Shown: positions 28,446 through 36,733 of the stretch, one piece after another
Layout: each line of letters opens with the position of its first letter
Position numbering within the stretch: the stretch's first letter is position 1
Source: Deltaproteobacteria bacterium
GTDB taxonomy: Bacteria; Bdellovibrionota_C; UBA2361; SZUA-149; JAITKM01
Reading direction: 5' to 3'
NCBI GenBank assembly: GCA_031278395.1
Contig: JAITKM010000007.1
Location: 1-64,000, forward strand
DNA: 64,000 bases
Notes under the pieces: model-generated
What the model was told of the DNA's origin: nothing
Database searches by the model: none
Seen by the model: the letters and a program-made list of their open reading frames with translations, nothing else
Translations under genes and position numbers: made by a program

Positions 28446-29516
28446 TCAAATAGCTATGCTTTCGCCTATGGCTAAATATTTCACTCTGTCTGTGGTTTCA
28501 GGTAATTTTTGTAAGGCGTCTAAAAGGTCAAGTCTAGGTTGATTATAACTTTCCTGCGAAAGCTGAAAAACTCGATCGTGGATTGGTATCATGAGAGGTC
28601 GACCCAAAGTTTGCCAAACTAACAAAGCTTCCTCTGGATTTAAGTGGTAATGTTTCATAAACCAACGCGGCTCATATGCCCCAATTGGAAGTAAAGCTGT
28701 TTTTAGAGGAGCATATTTTTCAGCAATAGCTTTAAAATACTTACCTGTCCCGTAGCCAGTATCTCCTGCAAAATAAATATTACCAGCAGGACTTTTAATG
28801 ACAAAACCAGACCACAAGGCTTTGCCTTTATCAAATAACTTCCGAGCTGACCAATGCTTAGCTGGCGTTAAACAAATTTCAAAATTCTGCTTAACCTCAA
28901 TACAATCATCCCAATCATATGCAGCTACCTGAATATTTTTATTAATACTTTTAATAATAGTATCGTTTCCAAGTGCAGTAATAATTTTTGGATTATCTCT
29001 TAACCAAAGTTTTTTAAGTGTTGGTAAATCAAGATGATCATAATGATTATGAGAAATCAGCACTAAATCAATTTTGGGTAGATCTTCAAATTTGATACCG
29101 GGTGGATGAAAACGTTTAGGACCAATAAACTGAACTGGACTGGCTCGCTCCGAAAATATTGGATCTGTTAAAATCTTAAAATCTCCTATGCTAATTAAGA
29201 TTGAAGCATGACCAATTAAAGTAATTTTTATTAAAGCAGAAGGCTTAGCCGTAGAGTCGATTGTTGGATAAGCTTTAGGTATTTCTTGTTGTTCAGAATT
29301 CCATGCTCGACGTTTTGTAGAGTATAATTTAATTACATCCGAGAAGTTATGCTCATGTTGGTCTTCACCTGAGTTAAAAAAACGCTTACCATTAAAATGA
29401 TCTGAAATCGGTCCAGTATAATATGTTGCCTGTAAAAAATAAACTAGAATTGCTGTTGAAAGAATAAATAATAAAGCGGCCATTTTTAAAAGAAAATTTC
29501 TTACCACACATTGCAT
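28446..29516 (-). CDS. Metallo-beta-lactamase-fold hydrolase (NAPE-PLD/UlaG-like), membrane-anchored
   Basis: 356 residues. An N-terminal membrane segment (about 9-30) precedes a metallo-beta-lactamase fold with the metal motif HNHYDH (LVLISHNHYDHLDLP) and AGDTGYGTGKYF. Blocks such as SERASPVQFIGPKRFHPPG and GAYEPRWFMKHYHLNPEEA are those of the N-acylphosphatidylethanolamine phospholipase D-like group. It probably acts in the periplasm or on membrane lipids. A hairpin hiding a ribosome binding site and start codon lies upstream (29542-29581), but that start is in another frame, so the exact N-terminus is uncertain. Confidence 0.85.
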   Translation of the reverse strand: MQCVVRNFLLKMAALLFILSTAILVYFLQATYYTGPISDHFNGKRFFNSGEDQHEHNFSDVIKLYSTKRRAWNSEQQEIPKAYPTIDSTAKPSALIKITLIGHASILISIGDFKILTDPIFSERASPVQFIGPKRFHPPGIKFEDLPKIDLVLISHNHYDHLDLPTLKKLWLRDNPKIITALGNDTIIKSINKNIQVAAYDWDDCIEVKQNFEICLTPAKHWSARKLFDKGKALWSGFVIKSPAGNIYFAGDTGYGTGKYFKAIAEKYAPLKTALLPIGAYEPRWFMKHYHLNPEEALLVWQTLGRPLMIPIHDRVFQLSQESYNQPRLDLLDALQKLPETTDRVKYLAIGESIAI

Positions 29517-29541
29517 AAAATTTATAACTTATAAAGTTTGG

Positions 29542-29581
29542 CTTCATGAGTTTTACCTCCTTAGTGGTAAAATTCATGAAG
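29542..29581. promoter_or_regulatory. Hairpin that sequesters a ribosome binding site and ATG
   Basis: CTTCATGA plus TTTTACC pair with GGTAAAA plus TCATGAAG, about 16 pairs with one wobble. On the minus strand the loop and 3' arm contain AAGGAGG and the ATG at 29547. It could terminate the upstream gene (no U-run) or control translation of the hydrolase. The ATG is out of frame by one with the hydrolase frame. Confidence 0.5.
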
Positions 29582-29586
29582 TAGAA

Positions 29587-30501
29587 CTATAAATCCTCTT
29601 CACTGACCATCCAATTAGCTAAAGCTCTAGCGATGTCAGTATCGAATTTTTCTGGTTTTATATAAAATGTTGATCTAAAAATTTCTTCTGGCGAGGCAGA
29701 ATTATTAAGATTTTGCAGAAAAAATCGTATTTTCAACATGCCATATTTTTTAACTAAATATTTCGTCATAAATAAAGACTGGGCATAAAAAATCGTTGCA
29801 GCTTGATCGCCAAGATTCATCGGTGTTAATGATAACTCTCTAATTGACAATGGCTTATTGGTTTTTAGCCAGTTTTTAAAATAAAGCGCTAATCCAAATG
29901 GCGCGTTGCCTTCTACCATTTGAGCTAAACCTTCATTTAACCATAAGGGACATTTATTAATTGATTGTTCCATAATTAAAGCGTGAGCATATTCATGTCG
30001 CAGGATTCTATCTAATTTTTCAGTATCTTCTATTTTAGCTCTTGAACCATCCTCAAAGGGAAGGGTGATTTCGTAATTACGATATGTTCCAGCAGACCAG
30101 ACGGGAGATTTTAAAACATGCACAAACTTACTTTTAGGCACTAAAAGTAAAGTAATACGCTCTTGAGGCTCATATTTTAAAATTCTTTCAACATCCTTGG
30201 TAGCTTTATCAAGACGTCGCAAATAGTCTCTAGCAACAAAGCCAGTGATTTTGTTGCTAGAATCATATTTTATATCGAATTTTCTACCTATAATTACAGA
30301 AGGATCCTTTTCCCAAAGTTTTTCTTCAGCAGCTAAAGCTGCGTGAGTTATGCAGAGCCAAATGCTTCCGATAAGTAATAAATTATATAATAGCTTTATA
30401 ATTATTATATTTATACTCTGTCTGCTCCGCGAGTTTTTATCTAGTTTGGTCGAATACATGCTGAGATGGCTTAGATAGTTCATAATAAAATGCCAGAACA
30501 A
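29587..30501 (-). CDS. Exported gluzincin metallopeptidase (peptidase MA-like)
   Basis: 304 residues. A hydrophobic stretch (about 34-58) acts as signal or anchor. The true start may be an internal Met such as MYSTKLDK, since the first 14 residues look spurious. The zinc motif HEYAH (ILRHEYAHALI) is followed 20 residues later by WLNEGLAQMVEG with the third ligand Glu, the pattern of MA-clan peptidases. It is a periplasmic or membrane-bound protease of unknown target. The gene upstream of a small hairpin and the lipase-like gene on the same strand may form a pair with it. Confidence 0.82.
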   Translation of the reverse strand: MFWHFIMNYLSHLSMYSTKLDKNSRSRQSINIIIIKLLYNLLLIGSIWLCITHAALAAEEKLWEKDPSVIIGRKFDIKYDSSNKITGFVARDYLRRLDKATKDVERILKYEPQERITLLLVPKSKFVHVLKSPVWSAGTYRNYEITLPFEDGSRAKIEDTEKLDRILRHEYAHALIMEQSINKCPLWLNEGLAQMVEGNAPFGLALYFKNWLKTNKPLSIRELSLTPMNLGDQAATIFYAQSLFMTKYLVKKYGMLKIRFFLQNLNNSASPEEIFRSTFYIKPEKFDTDIARALANWMVSEEDL

Positions 30502-30503
30502 AT

Positions 30504-30572
30504 AGGCGTAAGGAGGTTTAAACTCCTGACCTTTTACACGTTACACGTCAAGTAAATGCTTTAGTTACATTT
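30504..30572 (-). pseudogene. Decayed tRNA-Val(GAC)-like remnant
   Basis: The minus strand reads AAAGCATTTACTTGACGTGTAA, a 7-bp duplication CGTGTAA, then AAGGTCAGGAGTTTAAACCTCCT and ACGCC. This follows the core of a tRNA-Val with GAC anticodon, but it has an insertion in the anticodon arm, a degenerate T-loop (TTTAAAC) and no 5' acceptor strand. It is not a working tRNA. Confidence 0.55.
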
Positions 30573-30608
30573 TAAAAAAGAAAATACGTAAATGAGTTAT
30601 CTAGTTAC

Positions 30609-30795
30609 GTGAAGTATTTGGACGTATATATTTCTGTTAAAAAAACGTCAATAATTTTTTTAACAAAAGTTTGCTTGGAATTGAAAATATTTGGAGAAAT
30701 ACCTAAAAGAGATAATAAAGCGTTAGCAGATACACTGAGTAATCATTTGGAAAATATTATAAATTATTTTGATAACAGATTAACAAAAGTTATTT
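30609..30795 (+). pseudogene. Possible fragment of an ISL3/IS204-family transposase
   Basis: The frame from 30609 includes HLENIINYFDNRLTK, which resembles the ...ILNYFDNRSTNASAES segment of ISL3 (IS204/IS1001/IS1165) transposases. The match stops right there, and after about 30795 the frame runs antisense into anmK. If correct, it is a truncated transposase relic next to a decayed tRNA. Confidence 0.4.
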
Positions 30796-32196
30796 GGGAA
30801 GGATTAAATAACCTGGGCAGGCTCGACTGTAATATTGGCTTTCTAGATTATTGAGTGTTAAATCGGCGCTCTGATAATATTCCAAAAGTTTCCTAAAGTT
30901 TTCAGTAGCGTTTTCTACTTTTCCTTGTGGATAACGAATGATACCGCCCACTGTCGGAGTTTTACAGCCAGTTGTTTCGGGCAAACTAAATGGTTCACCT
31001 ATTAGGCGACAATATGCCATATCAGCCATAATTCGCGCCTCCATATACTTTGCGCTATAACTTTTTTCGTCAGAAAACATAAGCTTCGGCTCTTCAATAA
31101 ACCTTTTCCAAAGCGCATTAAAAATTTCTTTATGCTCATTTAAAATTATCCCACGCCCGCAAAGCAAATCCTTAAAATCCTGCAAGACTATCGGATTTTT
31201 CCAGCCACCTCCAAAAATTAAAAAATTATTTGGGAACAATACATGCGCTGGCACAAATCTCAATGTATAAACAAAGATATACACGCTAAAATATTCTACC
31301 GTTCGCAGACGATCTTCAAACTTAATTACTGAATCTTTTAATAAATTCGGCATGCAATACCACTGCGGATCAGAGGATTTCGGCGGCATTTGTAATAAAA
31401 AATTTGAACCATCTGACCGCACAGCAGATAAATTAAACATTTCACGCAGCAAGTCCTCGTTAACTTTTCCAGCGCGTCCATATTTCCCATCCTCATCAAA
31501 TGCCTCGCCTTTTTCATAACGCACAAGCATATCAATAAAATGATTAAACGGCCCCACATCCCAACCTAATAGTACCTCCTTGCCATTATCTTGCTCACTC
31601 ACAATCGTTATATTCCCTGTATTTCCAGCGTTACAAAAAGCCAATGGGTAAAAACCACGAGCCTTCGCATCAATTGCAATATGCAAATTATGAACCGGCG
31701 CAAGTGGAGCACCCTCACCACCATTCAGAATGTCGTCAGAACGAAAATCATAAATCACTGTTAGACCAGTTAAATCAGCCAGCATCTGACCACTTCCGAT
31801 CTGAATTGTCCAAACCTTATCCTTACTCTTAGCGATTGACGGCGGATTATGCCCACAGGTTTGTCCGTGAAAACCAATAGCGTCAATCTTCTGGCGAGTA
31901 ATACCCTGCTGTTCTGCTACTTGCAGTAAGTTTTCAACGCCTTGAGCTACTGTTTTAAGATAAGCATCGTGAATCTGCTGAAATTCCTGAGTTTGAGAAA
32001 AGTCTTTTAATTTTAGTCCGTCTTCAATTTTTGCTCGTACAGTTCGAAGATCAGCGGACAACTTTTGAGGATAAGGTAGAGTATACGCAGTTAAGTCTTT
32101 AATTGAACCTTGCGTTGTAAATTCAGTCAACACCAAATCAACAGCATCAAGAGAGTTTCCAGTCATGATACCAATTGTTAAAACAACTGCTTCCAT
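30790..32196 (-). CDS. anmK: Anhydro-N-acetylmuramic acid kinase
   Basis: 468 residues, longer than the usual 370 or so. Family blocks include GIMTGNSLDAVDLVL (normally GxMSGTSxDG), IGFHGQTCGHNP, the NAGNTGNITIV segment, GWDVGPFNHFIDMLV and FLIFGGGWKNP. It phosphorylates 1,6-anhydroMurNAc from cell-wall turnover in the cytoplasm. The divergent neighbour nagZ releases that sugar, so the two form a peptidoglycan-recycling unit. The extra length comes from insertions in the middle and at the C-terminus. The MSGTS-to-MTGNS change is noteworthy. Confidence 0.88.
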   Translation of the reverse strand: MEAVVLTIGIMTGNSLDAVDLVLTEFTTQGSIKDLTAYTLPYPQKLSADLRTVRAKIEDGLKLKDFSQTQEFQQIHDAYLKTVAQGVENLLQVAEQQGITRQKIDAIGFHGQTCGHNPPSIAKSKDKVWTIQIGSGQMLADLTGLTVIYDFRSDDILNGGEGAPLAPVHNLHIAIDAKARGFYPLAFCNAGNTGNITIVSEQDNGKEVLLGWDVGPFNHFIDMLVRYEKGEAFDEDGKYGRAGKVNEDLLREMFNLSAVRSDGSNFLLQMPPKSSDPQWYCMPNLLKDSVIKFEDRLRTVEYFSVYIFVYTLRFVPAHVLFPNNFLIFGGGWKNPIVLQDFKDLLCGRGIILNEHKEIFNALWKRFIEEPKLMFSDEKSYSAKYMEARIMADMAYCRLIGEPFSLPETTGCKTPTVGGIIRYPQGKVENATENFRKLLEYYQSADLTLNNLESQYYSRACPGYLILPK

Positions 32197-32394
32197 AATC
32201 TTGAATTTAATATATGCTAAGCTTTTTATTTAAAAGGCGAGCGGCTATATCACTCCCCATAAAAAATAGCAAATATTTAACTGTAACTATTCAGTAGCAG
32301 TAACTCTACAGGTAGGCTGAACGGTTACTTATACTTGACAGGAAAATATTACTAATAGATAGCATACAAAATAAACTCTTAACAGTTAAGACAA

Positions 32395-33426
32395 ATGGCA
32401 ACTATAGAACAAAAAATTGGGCAAATGATTAATATTGGATTTTATGGTGATACAATACAGTGTCCTGCGGTTAAGAACGTCTTAGAGCAAATCGCAAATA
32501 ACAAAATTGGCGGCGTAACTTTATTTGCTTCAAATGACAACATTAAAAGTCCACTACAGTTAAAAACCTTAATTCAGAATCTCAAATCGTCATCTAAGAA
32601 TTACCCTCTTAGTGTTGCAGTTGACCAAGAGGGCGGAATTTTGCAAAGATTAAATTCAAAAAATGGTTTTCCTAATTTTAAAACAGCTAAATATGTTGCT
32701 GAAAATATGTCCGCCACAGAGGCTTATCAGATGTATTATGAACTAGCTGGTGTTTTAGCAGAAGTTGGCATTAATTTTAATTTCACTCCAGTTCTGGATA
32801 TGCGCAGAGATTATAAATCTCCTGCAATAACTCAAAAAAGACGGAGTTTTGGTAAGACGCCAGAAGTCGTTGTAAAATTCGCTCATCAATGTATTAAGGC
32901 GCATGATGCACGGCAGATTATTAGTTCGCTCAAGCATTTTCCAGGTCATGGGAGTGCGAGAACTGATTCGCATCGTGGGTTTGTGGATGTTACTAATGAT
33001 TGGAAAGACGACGAATTAATTCCCTATCGGGAGTTGATTACCCAAGAACTTGCTAGAAGTATTATGATTGCCCATATATTTAATAAAAACCTTGATGCTC
33101 AGTTTCCTGCTTCCCTTTCTAAAAAGGTAATTAGTTCGTTGTTACGTGAAAAACTAGGCTTTCAAGGCGTGGTTATTTCGGATGATTTTCATATGGGGGC
33201 AATTAGGAATAATTTTTCTTTGGCAGAAACAGTGATTAACGCCATTAATGCTGGAATTGACATCTTGATCTTTTCTAATAATCTTGGAAATCCAGATTTA
33301 GAAACTCCGCAAAAAGTTATTAACCTAACAATACAAGCTATTCAAGACGGTCTAATCTCAGAAGAACAAATTGAAGAATCATTTACAAGAATTGTGCGAC
33401 TAAAATCAAATTTCATGCCCAAATAG
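32395..33426 (+). CDS. nagZ: Beta-N-acetylhexosaminidase NagZ (GH3)
   Basis: 343 residues of the GH3 family. It carries the diagnostic catalytic loop KHFPGHGSARTDSH (KHFPGHGxxxxDSH) near residue 180, the substrate-binding VAVDQEGGILQRL near 80, and the nucleophile segment ISDDFHMGAI near 262. It cleaves GlcNAc from anhydro-muropeptides in the cytoplasm. It is divergent from anmK. Confidence 0.95.
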   Translation: MATIEQKIGQMINIGFYGDTIQCPAVKNVLEQIANNKIGGVTLFASNDNIKSPLQLKTLIQNLKSSSKNYPLSVAVDQEGGILQRLNSKNGFPNFKTAKYVAENMSATEAYQMYYELAGVLAEVGINFNFTPVLDMRRDYKSPAITQKRRSFGKTPEVVVKFAHQCIKAHDARQIISSLKHFPGHGSARTDSHRGFVDVTNDWKDDELIPYRELITQELARSIMIAHIFNKNLDAQFPASLSKKVISSLLREKLGFQGVVISDDFHMGAIRNNFSLAETVINAINAGIDILIFSNNLGNPDLETPQKVINLTIQAIQDGLISEEQIEESFTRIVRLKSNFMPK

Positions 33427-33437
33427 CAGAACAACAT

Positions 33438-33854
33438 TCAAAACACACAAGCTAATTTTTTAATAAAATACTCGTCTGGCTTTAAGCCCAAAAGGGTTTT
33501 GACAATCTCTGATGTTTTAGGAGTCGACCTACTAGCATCAAAAAGCAATTTAAATTTTAAAACATAATTATTGCCAGCATCTTCCATTTTTAAATAAATT
33601 TCAGATACAAATTCGGCTAACACATACTCTTGCACCTTACACTTCTCACTAGTTCTGACAACTTTCAAATTATTTAAAAACTCAAACAAATTCTGGCTTT
33701 GCTTTACAACCGGCAAAGCTAACCAATTATTGTAAAAAACAGTAGCTACATTGCGCTCAAGACTTGGCATAAAACTAACTTCAAATAAATTAAACGCTGC
33801 ACTGGAAACGCTGCACTGGTATGGGGTTACTTTATTTCTTATAGATTTACACAT
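33438..33854 (-). CDS. Hypothetical protein, start probably internal
   Basis: 138 residues with no recognised family. The first 20 residues are encoded by a dispersed repeat copy (NKVTPYQ comes from it), so the frame was probably extended by the repeat. A start at MPSLERNVATVFYNN (33766) is more likely. The rest has a mixed composition with a LLGLKPDEYFIKKL C-terminus. It converges with nagZ. Function unknown. Confidence 0.45.
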   Translation of the reverse strand: MCKSIRNKVTPYQCSVSSAAFNLFEVSFMPSLERNVATVFYNNWLALPVVKQSQNLFEFLNNLKVVRTSEKCKVQEYVLAEFVSEIYLKMEDAGNNYVLKFKLLFDASRSTPKTSEIVKTLLGLKPDEYFIKKLACVF

Positions 33855-34016
33855 TAATTTTTAAAATTATCTCAAAAAAATTAATAAGTTAAAGGTTAGA
33901 GACAATAAATCAAAAGTAACCCCATACCAGAAAAAGACCCCAGAAACCAGAAACCAACCCCATACCAGAAAAACTAGCCAGAAAACCAGAAACCAGAAAA
34001 AAAGTAACCCAATACA
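33816..34016. repeat. Cluster of dispersed repeats before trmFO
   Basis: Copies at 33816-33834 (reverse, CTGGTATGGGGTTACTTTA), 33912-33930 (AAAAGTAACCCCATACCAG), 33952-33966 (partial) and 34000-34015 (AAAGTAACCCAATAC), embedded in A/C-rich words built from CCAGAAA. No gene is seen between 33855 and 34210. Confidence 0.75.
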
Positions 34017-34210
34017 AAAAAACTATTAAGTCATTAAGTAAAAATTTTTATGGTGATGATTATGATCTGCTTGGGTAGATAAGTGTGGCAAGATTTTAGG
34101 TAAGCATAATATGGTTAGCATTATACTATTTACTGATGGGATATAAAAATATAGGGAGGCGTGGTAAATGTTACTTCAAGTTTTTATAGCTGAATTTTTC
34201 AAACGACAAA

Positions 34211-35611
34211 ATGTTATTAGAAAAAAGTGTTAATATTATTGGCGCTGGATTAGCTGGGTGTGAAGCAACATGGCAGGTTATTTCAGCTGGGATTCGTGCT
34301 AACTTATATGAAATGCGTCCGCTTTGTATTTCTAAGGCGCATAAAACAGATAAATTTGCGGAGCTAGTTTGTTCAAATTCTTTTCGGGGGATAAGTCTTA
34401 CTAATGCGATTGGATTATTGAAAGAGGAGTTAAAGCTTGCCAACTCGTTAATTATGCAAGCGGCTGAAGTTGCCAAAGTTCCTGCGGGTGGGTGTTTAGC
34501 TGTCGATAGAACAATTTTTAGTAATTATATAGACGACAAACTGCGCAATCATCCATTGGTTACGGTTTATAACGAGGAAGTAACAGATTTAAATAATTTT
34601 CTTATTGCACAAAACTCCCCAGTTCCTACTATTATTGCTACGGGACCTTTGACTTCGCTGACGTTTTCGCAAAGTCTTGTAAAATTCTTAGGGGATTCTA
34701 GTCTTTCTTTTTTCGACGCAATTAGTCCTGTTTTAGTTGATGATAGTTTGGATAAGTCGAAGTTATTTTTGCAATCTCGATATAACAAGGGCGCTGGCGC
34801 TGACTATCTGAATATTCCACTTACCAAAAATGAATACTATAAGTTTATTGAGCTTTTAAAAGATGGTGAAAAATTTGGTGGGCATGCTGAAGAGTTCGCG
34901 GATGATATTGCTAATCTTTGTCCTTTTGAGGGCTGTATGCCTATTGAAAGTATGTTGGAGCGGGGCGAGCAGACTTTGCTTTTTGGTCCACTAAAGCCGG
35001 TGGGATTAATTGATCCGCGCACGAATCAAAAACCGTTTGCTGTTGTGCAGTTACGACAAGATGATTTGGCTGGTAAGTTATGGAATATGGTAGGGTTTCA
35101 GACTAAATTAAAGCACTCGGAACAAGTCAGGATTTTTAAAACATTACCAGGCTTAGAAAATGCGGAGTTTGCGCGACTTGGTTCAGTGCATCGCAATACT
35201 TTTATTAACTCGCCAAAGTTTTTAAATAACACCAACGAAGTTAAAGAGCGCTCTGGACTTTTCTTTGCTGGACAAATTACAGGGGTGGAGGGCTATTTAG
35301 AATCGACTATTTCTGGCTTAGTAGCTGGAATCAATGCTGTGCGTTATGTTTCCCAAAAGCCATTGCTTTCTTTTCCGTCTAATACGGCGACAGGAGCTTT
35401 ACTAAATTATATCAGTGAGCCTAAAAAAGATTTTCAACCAATGAATATCAATTATGGGTTAATTCCGTTTTATGCCCAGTCTGTTACTCTCACTGAGCCA
35501 ACTCCAAATGGCAAATTTCGCAAACTTGGAAAAGATGAGCGACGTTTATTAACTGCCCAAAATGCTTTGCGAGAGTTAAAGGAGTTTCTCTCTCTGGTAG
35601 AAAAGCAATAA
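34211..35611 (+). CDS. trmFO: tRNA (uracil-54-C5) methyltransferase, folate/FAD-dependent
   Basis: 466 residues. N-terminal FAD-binding NIIGAGLAGCEATWQ, then the TrmFO blocks LYEMRP, FAELVCSNSFRG, FEGCMPIESMLERGEQTLLFGPLKPVGL and FAGQITGVEGYLES. It uses methylene-THF to make T54 in tRNA. The full length is normal. TrmFO is typical of Gram-positives, deltaproteobacteria and other lineages and absent from enteric gammaproteobacteria. Confidence 0.96.
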   Translation: MLLEKSVNIIGAGLAGCEATWQVISAGIRANLYEMRPLCISKAHKTDKFAELVCSNSFRGISLTNAIGLLKEELKLANSLIMQAAEVAKVPAGGCLAVDRTIFSNYIDDKLRNHPLVTVYNEEVTDLNNFLIAQNSPVPTIIATGPLTSLTFSQSLVKFLGDSSLSFFDAISPVLVDDSLDKSKLFLQSRYNKGAGADYLNIPLTKNEYYKFIELLKDGEKFGGHAEEFADDIANLCPFEGCMPIESMLERGEQTLLFGPLKPVGLIDPRTNQKPFAVVQLRQDDLAGKLWNMVGFQTKLKHSEQVRIFKTLPGLENAEFARLGSVHRNTFINSPKFLNNTNEVKERSGLFFAGQITGVEGYLESTISGLVAGINAVRYVSQKPLLSFPSNTATGALLNYISEPKKDFQPMNINYGLIPFYAQSVTLTEPTPNGKFRKLGKDERRLLTAQNALRELKEFLSLVEKQ

Positions 35612-35629
35612 ATCAAAAATAACCCCAAA

Positions 35630-36733
35630 CTACTTAAAATTCATACGCTTAACAGCGACACTCGAAACTAAACCAAGCGAAATATAAAAAGAAATAACCG
35701 AGGTGCCACCATAACTAACTAAAGGCAAAGTAATCCCCACTACAGGCAAAATTCCTATCACCATTCCGATATTCACAAAAAGCTGCCAAAAAATATAAGC
35801 CGCTATCCCAAAACTAAGAAAAGTAGAAAATTTATCTCCCTTACTAGCTATAAAAAAAATTCTTAAAATTAAGAAAAAATACAAACTTAACAAAGTAAAA
35901 GCCCCTATAAATCCATTTTCTTCAGCCAACACCGAAAAAATAAAATCTGTATTCTGCTCTGGCAAAAACCTAAGCTGCGTCTGCGTCCCCTTTTTATAAC
36001 CTTTGCCAAAAGTTCCCCCTGAACCAACCGCAATTTTAGATTGTATCGCATGATAACCCTTGCCCAACGGGTCAAGCTCTGGATTCATAAAAGTTAACAC
36101 TCTATCTTTTTGATAATCTTTTAACCCCCAATTCCAAACCGGCACTGCAATTACCACCGCAGTAAAAAACATCAATAACAAAACCTTCTTCTTAATTCCA
36201 CCAAACCACAACATTGAACCAGAAATCATTATTAAAGTTAAAGCCGTCCCTAAATCTGGTTGAGCAAAAATTAATGCCGTCGGAATACCTATAATAATTC
36301 CCGGCAAGATTAAATCTACTAAACCATAACCATCCTTGGGAGCAGTATCCCTAGCTAAAAATCGTCCTAACGCTAAAATTAACCCGATCTTCATCACCTC
36401 AGAAGGTTGCAACCTAACTATTTTTAAATCTAACCAACGTTGCGCACCTCCACCAACATCACCATAAAAAATAACTCCCACCAACATGGCACAGCCTACC
36501 CCATAAATAAAATACGACCAATATTTCCAAACTGAAACCCTAATAAAAGTGCAAACTAAAAATCCCCCTACTCCCAGAGCTACATAAAAAGCTTGCTTTC
36601 TTAATGCTGCACTACTGTACGTTTTTGGTTCATATCCCGAACTACTTAACACAAATAAACTTATACAACTAATCGCAATAACTAGTCCCAGTAACACCCA
36701 ATCTATATTTTTTAATAATTTATAATTCATCAT
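35630..36733 (-). CDS. rodA: Rod-shape SEDS glycosyltransferase RodA
   Basis: 367 residues with about ten membrane segments. SEDS signatures are RWLDLKIVRLQPSEVMKIGLIL, FAQPDLGTALTL and IGILPVVGITLPLVSYGGTS. It polymerises peptidoglycan for cell elongation together with PBP2, whose gene overlaps by 14 bp upstream. It is the last gene of mreC-mreD-mrdA-rodA. Confidence 0.96.
   Translation of the reverse strand: MMNYKLLKNIDWVLLGLVIAISCISLFVLSSSGYEPKTYSSAALRKQAFYVALGVGGFLVCTFIRVSVWKYWSYFIYGVGCAMLVGVIFYGDVGGGAQRWLDLKIVRLQPSEVMKIGLILALGRFLARDTAPKDGYGLVDLILPGIIIGIPTALIFAQPDLGTALTLIMISGSMLWFGGIKKKVLLLMFFTAVVIAVPVWNWGLKDYQKDRVLTFMNPELDPLGKGYHAIQSKIAVGSGGTFGKGYKKGTQTQLRFLPEQNTDFIFSVLAEENGFIGAFTLLSLYFFLILRIFFIASKGDKFSTFLSFGIAAYIFWQLFVNIGMVIGILPVVGITLPLVSYGGTSVISFYISLGLVSSVAVKRMNFK

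Noticed and set aside
29392-29577. Small gene with a strong ribosome binding site overlapping the hydrolase start
   Set aside because: It is a shifted frame of the hydrolase gene with no family likeness; kept only as a note on the leader hairpin.
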